Shown: positions 1 through 5,732 of the stretch, one piece after another | Layout of the letters: every line of letters begins with the position of its first letter | How positions within the stretch are numbered: the stretch's first letter is position 1 | Translations under genes and position numbers: made by a program | NCBI GenBank assembly: GCA_036821485.1 | Contig: DAISJM010000075.1 | Coordinates: 1-11,526 of the forward strand | Source of the DNA: DAISJM01 sp036821485 | GTDB lineage: Bacteria; Verrucomicrobiota; Kiritimatiellia; CAIQIC01; JAGNIJ01 | Length of the DNA stretch: 11,526 nt | Reading direction: 5' to 3' | Notes under the pieces: model-generated | Databases searched by the model: none | Seen by the model: the letters and a program-made list of their open reading frames with translations, nothing else | Told to the model about the DNA's origin: nothing

Positions 1-2109
1 CAGCGCGATAAAGAACCAATCCGCACTGCCGGTCAACCACGTGAACGCGCCCTCGCCGTACCGCGGATTGCCTGGTCCAATCGTGTATTCCGGAAAAACA
101 TAGGGTTCCGTCTTGTAAACCTCAATATCCTTTTCCCGCCCGTTGGGCAGCAGTTCCCTCATGGTGGCGTATGCCTCGGTTGCCCGCCCGAGTTCGTAGT
201 CCATCATGATCTTGAACGCGCCGCCGTGGATGAACACCGCGGCGTTCTCCTTCGTGCCGGGCGCGAACGCCGTGATGCGGCCGATGTCGCCGTTGTACTC
301 CAGGTACGGCGGTGCAAAGAGCACCTGTCCATACGGGGTGTGAAGCGTGTGATCGATGTGATGCAGCACTTTCTTGAGCTGATCGGCATCGGGGATGCCG
401 GCCATCACCGCCCACGTCTGCGAGTTCAACTGGCAACTGCCTTCGCGGTTGACGGGCGAGCCGATGGGCTCGCCTTTGTCGTTGAACGCATACACGTAGC
501 GGTCCCCTGCCCACGCGTACTGATTGATCAGCGATTTCATGGACTCATAGCGCGTGCGGCATTCACGCACCGTATCCTGGTCATTGATGAACTCCGCGAG
601 CTCCTCCAACAGCTTGAGGCCGACGCACAGCCCCATGCCGAGCCAGACGCTTTCGCCCTTGCCGCCGATGCCGGTGCGGTCAAACGCATCGTTCCAATCC
701 TGTGTACCCATCAGCGGAAGACCACGCTCACTCTTTGCGCGATCCTGCAGGAACTGCATCGCCTTGCAGACATGTTTGTAAAGCGTGTCGGACCCGCCAT
801 CGTAGTACGGGATGTCCTTCTCCAGCACCTTGACGTCACCCGTTTCCTTGACGTAGGCGGAGACAAGGAGCGGCAGCCACACCGGGAAGTCAGCCGGAGC
901 CTTGCCCTCGTTTGTACCGCTGACGTAGGACCAACCCGCCATCGGCTGCCCTGTGTTGCGCTGATGCCGCGCAAGTTGGAACATGCGCTCGCGGGAGTAA
1001 TCCGCGTCCAACGGCAACATCGCCCACGCATCCTGCGCGGTGTTGCGGTAACCAAATTCACCGTGCCCCTCGTGATAATAGGTCGCCGACCGGCCCCAGT
1101 GGTTGTTCATCGCCACCTGATACTTCAGCCAGACGTTGCCGAAGTCGTTGAGATCCGTGTCCGGTGTTTCGATCAAGACCCGGTCGGTAAAGACACGCCA
1201 CTTGCGACGGACTTCGCGAAGCGCGGCCTCGCAGTTGCTCCAGTCGCGGAACTTCTCCAACTTGGCGGCGGCTTCATCCTCCGTTTCCGCAAGACCCATG
1301 ATCACGGGGAAGCAACGCGTCTCGCCGGGATTCAACGTGAGGCGATGCTGCAGCACGCCGACCATGTTGTTGCCGCGGACGCGCGAGTTGGTGCAACCTT
1401 CGCCCATCAACGCCACCGGCCGGGCATAGTCACCCGCAGCGCCGATGAAGTGCTCGTAATCCACATCCCACGCTTCGGCCGGGAGACCCGAAGCAATGAA
1501 CGCGTGGAACGGCCACGGCTTGTTGCCCCAGGGAAACTTTGTTGCCCAGACGGCCTGAAGACGTTCGTTGAAGAACCCTTCATTCATCAGCACGGTAAGA
1601 TTGCGTACCGCGAGTTCCGACTCCCAGTGACCAAGGTGCCATTCAATGAACGGGAACAACTCAATCTCCCGCTGCTCGCGCGACGTGTTCTTCACCTCAA
1701 TCATCCAGATCTCAAGTCGCTCTCTCTCAGGAACGAAGAATGTCGTCACCGTCTGGATGCTGTCATATCGGTTCTTGATGCGCGTGTAGCCGGGCCCATG
1801 CCGACACTCGAAGCGATCACTTGCGCCCACCGGGGCACCCATGCCGCTGAGCAACATCTTCGTCTTCGGGTCGCGGATGTAGAGGTAGCGCCCCGGACGA
1901 TCGCAGAGGTAGTTCGCCGGCGCCCAACGCGTGATGCGATGATGTGCGGGATCAAGGTAGAAACTGAACCCGCCCGCTGCCTGCGAGATGATCGCGCAGT
2001 ACTCTCCGTTGGACAGATAGTTGATCCATGGTCGCGGAGTAACCTGACTCGTAATCACAAACTCATGCGTCGAGCTGTCGAACCGTCCGTATTCAGTGTA
2101 CTTCTTCAT
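1..2109 (-). CDS. GH94 family disaccharide/oligosaccharide phosphorylase (C-terminus cut off by window edge)
   Basis: An open frame of 703 codons starts at ATG 2107-2109 and reaches base 1 without a stop. The opening residues (VITSQVTPRPWINYLSNGEY, then GGFSFYLDP and ECRHGPGYT) match the N-terminal beta-sandwich of cellobiose and chitobiose phosphorylases. The catalytic (alpha/alpha)6-barrel motif DWND lies at residues 471-474, followed by GKGESVWLGMGL; this motif carries the family's general-acid aspartate. His628 (IHGG) and Thr693-Gly694 (WLTGSA) sit where characterised GH94 enzymes bind phosphate. Such enzymes cleave beta-glucosidic disaccharides with phosphate, giving a sugar 1-phosphate. 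No signal peptide is seen, so it should act in the cytoplasm on imported sugar. Family members are about 800 residues, so roughly 100 are missing. GGTGATG, just upstream of the ATG on the coding strand, is a modest ribosome-binding site. The exact substrate (cellobiose, cellobionate, chitobiose or another beta-linked sugar) cannot be told from sequence. Confidence 0.93.
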   Translation of the reverse strand, partial: MKKYTEYGRFDSSTHEFVITSQVTPRPWINYLSNGEYCAIISQAAGGFSFYLDPAHHRITRWAPANYLCDRPGRYLYIRDPKTKMLLSGMGAPVGASDRFECRHGPGYTRIKNRYDSIQTVTTFFVPERERLEIWMIEVKNTSREQREIELFPFIEWHLGHWESELAVRNLTVLMNEGFFNERLQAVWATKFPWGNKPWPFHAFIASGLPAEAWDVDYEHFIGAAGDYARPVALMGEGCTNSRVRGNNMVGVLQHRLTLNPGETRCFPVIMGLAETEDEAAAKLEKFRDWSNCEAALREVRRKWRVFTDRVLIETPDTDLNDFGNVWLKYQVAMNNHWGRSATYYHEGHGEFGYRNTAQDAWAMLPLDADYSRERMFQLARHQRNTGQPMAGWSYVSGTNEGKAPADFPVWLPLLVSAYVKETGDVKVLEKDIPYYDGGSDTLYKHVCKAMQFLQDRAKSERGLPLMGTQDWNDAFDRTGIGGKGESVWLGMGLCVGLKLLEELAEFINDQDTVRECRTRYESMKSLINQYAWAGDRYVYAFNDKGEPIGSPVNREGSCQLNSQTWAVMAGIPDADQLKKVLHHIDHTLHTPYGQVLFAPPYLEYNGDIGRITAFAPGTKENAAVFIHGGAFKIMMDYELGRATEAYATMRELLPNGREKDIEVYKTEPYVFPEYTIGPGNPRYGEGAFTWLTGSADWFFIAL

Positions 2110-2123
2110 ACATCACCAAGTGT

Positions 2124-2135
2124 GAAACCGCTTTC
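2124..2135. promoter_or_regulatory. Putative LacI/GalR-family operator before the GH94 gene
   Basis: The sequence GAAACCGCTTTC has symmetric GAAA and TTTC arms around a central CG, which is the form of LacI/GalR-family operators (GAAANCGNTTTC). Its near edge is 14 nt upstream of the GH94 start codon, where a bound repressor could block transcription or early elongation. This fits sugar-responsive control of a catabolic phosphorylase. No regulator gene is visible in the window, so the binding protein is unknown. Confidence 0.5.
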
Positions 2136-2161
2136 TATTTGTAGTTAATCATTGTGGGAAC

Positions 2162-2174
2162 GATCACAGTGATC
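2162..2174. repeat. Perfect 13-nt palindrome in the GH94 / DUF763 intergenic region
   Basis: GATCAC-A-GTGATC is a perfect inverted repeat with 6-nt arms and one central base. It lies 53-65 nt upstream of the GH94 start codon, about where a promoter or an upstream regulator site would be expected. It does not fit the CRP consensus spacing. It is probably a dimeric transcription factor site, but the family is not assignable. Confidence 0.4.
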
Positions 2175-2180
2175 AAATAA

Positions 2181-2203
2181 TGGCAAAAATGGCATGTCTG
2201 GCA
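2181..2203 (+). repeat. Three TGGCA copies at 9-nt spacing
   Basis: TGGCA begins at 2181, 2190 and 2199, giving three direct copies with exact 9-nt spacing in an otherwise AT-rich stretch. The copies have the same orientation as the TGGCCT elements further right and may belong to the same regulatory array. They could also be an ordinary low-complexity coincidence. Confidence 0.35.
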
Positions 2204-2229
2204 AGAAGAATTGACCTTCATTCGAAAAA

Positions 2230-2308
2230 TGGGCCTGAAATGGCCTTCAAACGACGAAAATAGTCGGATTTGGCCTCAAATAGTACCTCGATGAGACGAC
2301 ATTGGCCT
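2230..2308 (+). repeat. Phased TGGCCT direct repeats upstream of the DUF763 promoter
   Basis: TGGCCT occurs at 2241-2246, 2271-2276 and 2303-2308. A variant TGGGCCT sits at 2230-2236. Each copy is preceded by A/T-rich bases, and several are followed by an AAA-containing stretch. Spacings are 11, 30 and 32 nt, close to whole turns of DNA, so all copies would face the same side of the helix. The last copy touches the proposed -35 element of the DUF763 gene. This is the arrangement expected for cooperative activator binding, but no known regulator is recognised. Confidence 0.45.
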
Positions 2309-2336
2309 TTAGATTCATGTTTCGCCGCACTAGAAT
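2308..2336 (+). promoter_or_regulatory. Putative sigma70-type promoter giving a leaderless DUF763 transcript
   Basis: TTTAGA (2308-2313) and TAGAAT (2331-2336) are separated by 17 nt. They match the -35 and -10 consensus at four and five of six positions. The predicted transcription start falls at about 2343, which is the A of the DUF763 ATG. No Shine-Dalgarno sequence precedes that ATG, which agrees with a leaderless message. This is a prediction from sequence alone. Confidence 0.4.
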
Positions 2337-2342
2337 GCGATT

Positions 2343-3548
2343 ATGCGGTCCGGATACGCTACCCTGCCTCTGCACAACGGCCGTGCCCCTGAATGGCTCA
2401 CACGCCGCATGGCACGCCTTGGACGAGCTGTGGTCGAGGTTATGGTCACCGAGTTCGGCACGCGCCATTTCCTGGAACGGCTTTCGGACCCCTTCTGGTT
2501 CCAAGCTTTCGGATGTGCGCTCGGATTCGATTGGCATTCCAGCGGCGTGACCACCACGGTTTGCGGTGCCCTTAAGGAAGGACTTCAGGACGCCGGGCCA
2601 TCCATCGGAATCTTTGTCTGTGGAGGCAAGGGCGGCCGCTCACGAAAAACACCCGATGAGATTGCACATTTCTGCGAGGGCATCGGCACCGACCCGGTTC
2701 CCCTCGCCCACGCGAGCCGAATGTCCGCGAAGATCGACAGTGCTGCCGTACAGGACGGATACCAGCTCTATCACCACTCGTTCTTTTTCGAGCGCGACGG
2801 CCACTGGTCTGTCGTTCAGCAAGGCATGGCGGATGAACGTGACCCTTTGGGCGCCGCACATCGGGGCATGGCTCGCCGTTATCACTGGATGGGATCCCGC
2901 GTTAACTCGTGGGACGTCGACCCGCACGCGGCGATCTGCTGTGATGCGCGCGGGCAACTCGCGCTGAACCTGGTGGCTGCCGAGGGTGCCGCCAATCGCG
3001 ACGCTGCGGTCCGCGTTTTCGATCTGCCTGCGGATTCACTGCTTCGCGAAGTCCGACGCCTGCCCGAACTGCGGATGGATCGTCGGCACCAAGTTCTGCT
3101 CAGCGATGTTCACCCGGACCGCATTCAGACGATTCTCCTCCAGACGTACGATCGCCCTCCCTCATCATTCCTTGATCTCTTGGGTCGTCCCAAAGTCGGG
3201 GCCAAGACGATGCGCGCCCTTTCGCTGATTGGTGAAATCGTGTACGGGGCATCACCGAGTTTCACAGATCCCGCGCGCTTCAGCTTCGCGCATGGTGGCA
3301 AGGACGGCACGCCCTACCCCGTGGACCGCACGGTCTATGGTGAAACCATCGAAACACTGCGCGAAATTCTCGACAGTTCAGGAATCGACCGGCAGGAAAA
3401 GCTGTCGGGGCTCAAGCGGTTGGCGAAGTTTGAGAGGGCCGTTGGCCATACCGATAGGCAGATGCAGCGAGACGCTTACCAGGCCAGCGCGCCCGTGACG
3501 AACGCAACCAGCAGCAGCACGCAGAGTCCCACCAGCAGAAACGAGTAA
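2343..3548 (+). CDS. DUF763 domain protein, function unknown
   Basis: This 401-residue protein carries the full DUF763 (PF05559) signature. It opens with SGYATLPLHNGRAPEWL near residues 3-19. LSDPFWFQAFGCALGFDWHSSG lies near 47-68, a GGKGGRSRKTP loop near 94-104, and HHSFFFERDGHWSVVQQGMADE near 144-165. FSFAHGGKDGTPYPVDR closes the domain near 313-329. The start matches the usual family start. Residues about 278-302 (DLLGRPKVGAKTMRALSLI) resemble a helix-hairpin-helix DNA-binding motif, but the usual GxG hairpin is KVG, so it may be degenerate. There is no signal peptide or membrane segment, so the protein is cytoplasmic. DUF763 has no established function that I know; a nucleic-acid role is only a guess from the hairpin. 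The last 24 codons are Ser/Thr-rich and run antisense into the convergent membrane-protein gene. That tail is probably not conserved. No Shine-Dalgarno sequence is visible. Confidence 0.93.
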   Translation: MRSGYATLPLHNGRAPEWLTRRMARLGRAVVEVMVTEFGTRHFLERLSDPFWFQAFGCALGFDWHSSGVTTTVCGALKEGLQDAGPSIGIFVCGGKGGRSRKTPDEIAHFCEGIGTDPVPLAHASRMSAKIDSAAVQDGYQLYHHSFFFERDGHWSVVQQGMADERDPLGAAHRGMARRYHWMGSRVNSWDVDPHAAICCDARGQLALNLVAAEGAANRDAAVRVFDLPADSLLREVRRLPELRMDRRHQVLLSDVHPDRIQTILLQTYDRPPSSFLDLLGRPKVGAKTMRALSLIGEIVYGASPSFTDPARFSFAHGGKDGTPYPVDRTVYGETIETLREILDSSGIDRQEKLSGLKRLAKFERAVGHTDRQMQRDAYQASAPVTNATSSSTQSPTSRNE

Positions 3549-3829
3549 ATCGGTAGCGGGCTCTTGTCGATCTTCCGTCGCTCCATCTTCGAGAACACTG
3601 CCAGCACGGCCAGGGCGAGGGAGAGCAGCAAAACGCCTGTAAAAGCCATGCGGTTCTGCGGAAGCTGCGGAGCTGGGCCCGCACCCGGGGAGCCTGACCC
3701 GTGCGTCGCGGCAGGCCCCACAAGCGGCAGGATCATGCAGAGGAAGAGGAATGATACGCCCGAGGCGATCGTGAATACGCTCCCCACCCACGGCAACGCG
3801 AGGAACCCTGTCTTCTGTTCTTCCTTCAT
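3476..3829 (-). CDS. Small membrane protein with three predicted helices, unknown function
   Basis: I do not recognise this 117-residue protein. A short charged N-terminus (MKEEQKTG) is followed by a hydrophobic segment at about 12-38. A Gly/Pro-rich linker (about 40-59) leads to a second helix at about 62-79. A basic loop (KMERRKIDK) precedes a third helix at about 94-113. AAGGAAG lies 5 nt before the ATG and supports the start. The composition is that of a real inner-membrane protein. Its 3' end overlaps the DUF763 gene by 73 nt on the opposite strand. It starts 103 nt after the second acyltransferase with no convincing terminator between, so it may be the last cistron of the GH31-acyltransferase run. 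It has no family assignment. Confidence 0.72.
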   Translation of the reverse strand: MKEEQKTGFLALPWVGSVFTIASGVSFLFLCMILPLVGPAATHGSGSPGAGPAPQLPQNRMAFTGVLLLSLALAVLAVFSKMERRKIDKSPLPIYSFLLVGLCVLLLVAFVTGALAW

Positions 3830-3932
3830 AACGGCTTCCTTTTCGCTTTTAGACCCAAGTCCCGGAAAGACGTTCAGAACCTAATTGTTCCTCGGCTGCG
3901 GGACAAGGCAAATGCAACGACTTCGCGCATCG

Positions 3933-4820
3933 TCATCCCGCGCCTGGCGTCGGGGTCTGGGGCGGGAGAACCGTCCGCCACCGCCGATGAATCCATATCC
4001 ATTGTTCCGGATGCTCGCGCACGAAATCTTCGATGACCTTGGTGTAGAGCTGTGTATATTGCCGAATTGTCTCCGGCTCGCGGTTGGGCGGCGGGTCGAT
4101 GGGCGGCAGGATGTGCATGCGGTGACGTCCTCCCTGCAAACGTTCGGCAAACACCGGCACCACCGGTGCGCCTGACTGGGCGGACATGTAGGCCAGACCG
4201 GGCGATGTGCAGGCCGGCTTGTTGAAGAAATCCACGAAGATGCCCTCGACGTCGATCATGTTCTGATCGAGCACAAACCCCACCACCTCGTTACGCTTCA
4301 GCGCTGTGAGACAAAGCCGGTAAGAGTTGTGGGCCGGCACAAACTGGAGTCCGAACCGTCTGCGTATGTCCATCCAGTACTCGTTCACCGATCTGGCCTT
4401 GATGTCCTTCGTGATGATGGTGAGCGGGAACCCGATGTGCGGCGCCAGCGAGCAAAGAAGGTCCCAGTTACCCGTGTGCGCCGACAGGACCAGTAATCCC
4501 TTCCCCTTCTTCAAAGTGTCGTGCAGATGAGACAACTCGCCCCATTCAACATACGTCTTGTAGTATTCATCGCTGGCCCGCTTCATGCGCAGCAATTCGG
4601 CCACGTTCATGCCCAGGTAGCCGTACATACGCGCAAGAATCGTACGCCGCTCCGCAAGCGTGATTTCCGGGAACGCGCGCGCGAGTGCCTCAAGCGCCTG
4701 CGGCCGATGGTAGCGAAGGATGTTGCCATAAAACCAACCAAGCCCGCGGCCGATGGCCAGCGCCACGGAGAGCGGCAGGGCCGACATCATGGCAGAGACA
4801 GCGTCGTAGAGCAGTTTCAC
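3933..4820 (-). CDS. LpxL-type lysophospholipid/lipid A acyltransferase, second copy (HX4D)
   Basis: This is a member of the lipid A late-acyltransferase family (HtrB/LpxL/LpxM-like, PF03279). These inner-membrane enzymes move an acyl chain from acyl-ACP or acyl-CoA onto a lipid A precursor or related lipid. The catalytic HX4D motif is HTGNWD at residues 115-120. It is followed by LDQN (184-187), FVDFFNKPACTSPG and the C-terminal WIWIHRRWRT. An ATG at 4880 would give 315 residues. I chose GTG 4818-4820 because it overlaps the upstream stop as GTGA, is preceded by AGGGG, and makes 295 residues that align end to end with the 294-residue paralogue. The N-terminus (KLLYDAVSAMMSALPL) is a membrane-associating segment. 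Lipid substrate is unknown; it may add a second acyl chain, or act in another lipid pathway. Confidence 0.88.
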   Translation of the reverse strand: MKLLYDAVSAMMSALPLSVALAIGRGLGWFYGNILRYHRPQALEALARAFPEITLAERRTILARMYGYLGMNVAELLRMKRASDEYYKTYVEWGELSHLHDTLKKGKGLLVLSAHTGNWDLLCSLAPHIGFPLTIITKDIKARSVNEYWMDIRRRFGLQFVPAHNSYRLCLTALKRNEVVGFVLDQNMIDVEGIFVDFFNKPACTSPGLAYMSAQSGAPVVPVFAERLQGGRHRMHILPPIDPPPNREPETIRQYTQLYTKVIEDFVREHPEQWIWIHRRWRTVLPPQTPTPGAG

Positions 4821-5701
4821 GCGGGCCCCTGCTGTTGCGCTCTGGGTTGCGTCCTCCATCGCCGGTGACACCATATCCATTGCTCGGGATGCTGACGGAC
4901 GACGTCCTCGATGATCTTCGTGTACTGTTGCGTGAACTGCCTGATGGTCTCTGGTTGATGGTCCGTCGGCGGTTCGATGGGCTCCATCACCCGAATATCA
5001 TGGCGACCATCCTCACGCCTCAAGGTGAACGCAGGCAACACCGGCGCCCCGGAACGGGCGGCCATGTAGGCGAGGCCGGGCGATGTCGACGCCGGCAGAC
5101 CGAAGAAATCGACGAACACGCCCTCCTTCCGGGTCATGTTCTGATCGAGAATGAATCCCACAAGCCCATTGTTCTTGAGCGTCTTCAGGCAGGGCCGGAA
5201 TGCGTTCTTCGGCGGCAACACATTTACGCCAAACCGACTTCGGACGGTGTTCCAGAAATCGTTCACCGTGGCGCCCTTGAGCTCCTTGGCGATTACGGTC
5301 AGGGAATAACCCCACAGCGGAGTCACGGACACCATCATCTCCCAGTTGCCCACGTGGCCGCCCAGGATGATCGCCCCCTTGCCCCTCCCCAAGGCCTTCT
5401 TCACGATCTCCTCGCCCTCCACGACCATTTGAGACCGGAGTGAGTCATTGGAGAGATACGGAAGCCGCACTGTTTCGACGATGTTGATACCGAGATGGGC
5501 ATACATCCGGTCGGCGATGGCCCTCACCTCGCTGGGGCTCTTTTCGGGGAAACTCCGCTGCAGGGCGCGCAAGGCATCGCCACGATGGTAACGGACAACG
5601 TGTCCGTAGACCCACCCCAGCGCACGACCAATACGCGTCACCGTCTTCAGAGGAAGACGCGACAGGAGCATAGAAAACCGCTTGAGAAGAAACCTCATCA
5701 T
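4817..5701 (-). CDS. LpxL-type lysophospholipid/lipid A acyltransferase, first copy (HX4E)
   Basis: This 294-residue enzyme belongs to the same PF03279 family as the next gene and is clearly its paralogue. Shared blocks include RIGRALGWVYGHVVRYHR, the catalytic HX4E motif HVGNWE (116-121), LDQN (185-188), FVDFFGLPASTSPGLAYM and WIWCHRRWRT near the C-terminus. An amphipathic or hydrophobic N-terminus probably anchors it to the inner face of the cytoplasmic membrane. Two adjacent ATG codons (5701 and 5698) are possible starts and the ribosome-binding site is weak. It begins 31 nt after the GH31 stop and ends in a GTGA overlap with the second acyltransferase, so the three genes are probably cotranscribed. 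HX4E versus HX4D in the two copies suggests divergence. Which lipid or acyl donor it uses is not visible. Confidence 0.9.
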   Translation of the reverse strand: MMRFLLKRFSMLLSRLPLKTVTRIGRALGWVYGHVVRYHRGDALRALQRSFPEKSPSEVRAIADRMYAHLGINIVETVRLPYLSNDSLRSQMVVEGEEIVKKALGRGKGAIILGGHVGNWEMMVSVTPLWGYSLTVIAKELKGATVNDFWNTVRSRFGVNVLPPKNAFRPCLKTLKNNGLVGFILDQNMTRKEGVFVDFFGLPASTSPGLAYMAARSGAPVLPAFTLRREDGRHDIRVMEPIEPPTDHQPETIRQFTQQYTKIIEDVVRQHPEQWIWCHRRWRTQPRAQQQGPA

Positions 5702-5732
5702 CGACCGTAAAGCCCTGACCAGCCCGCCGGGT

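Noticed and set aside
226..2148. A 640-codon plus-strand open frame across the first 2 kb
   Set aside because: It is antisense to the GH94 gene, whose family motifs are unmistakable. Its translation is Arg/His/Val-rich with no recognisable domain, as expected for a shadow in GC-rich coding DNA.
4821..4880. ATG at 4880 as the start of the second acyltransferase
   Set aside because: It adds 20 residues with no match in the paralogue and overlaps the upstream gene by 64 nt; GTG 4820 gives equal length and a GTGA coupling overlap.
4685..5443. A 252-codon plus-strand open frame over the two acyltransferases
   Set aside because: It crosses the junction of two well-supported minus-strand genes and its composition is that of an antisense shadow.
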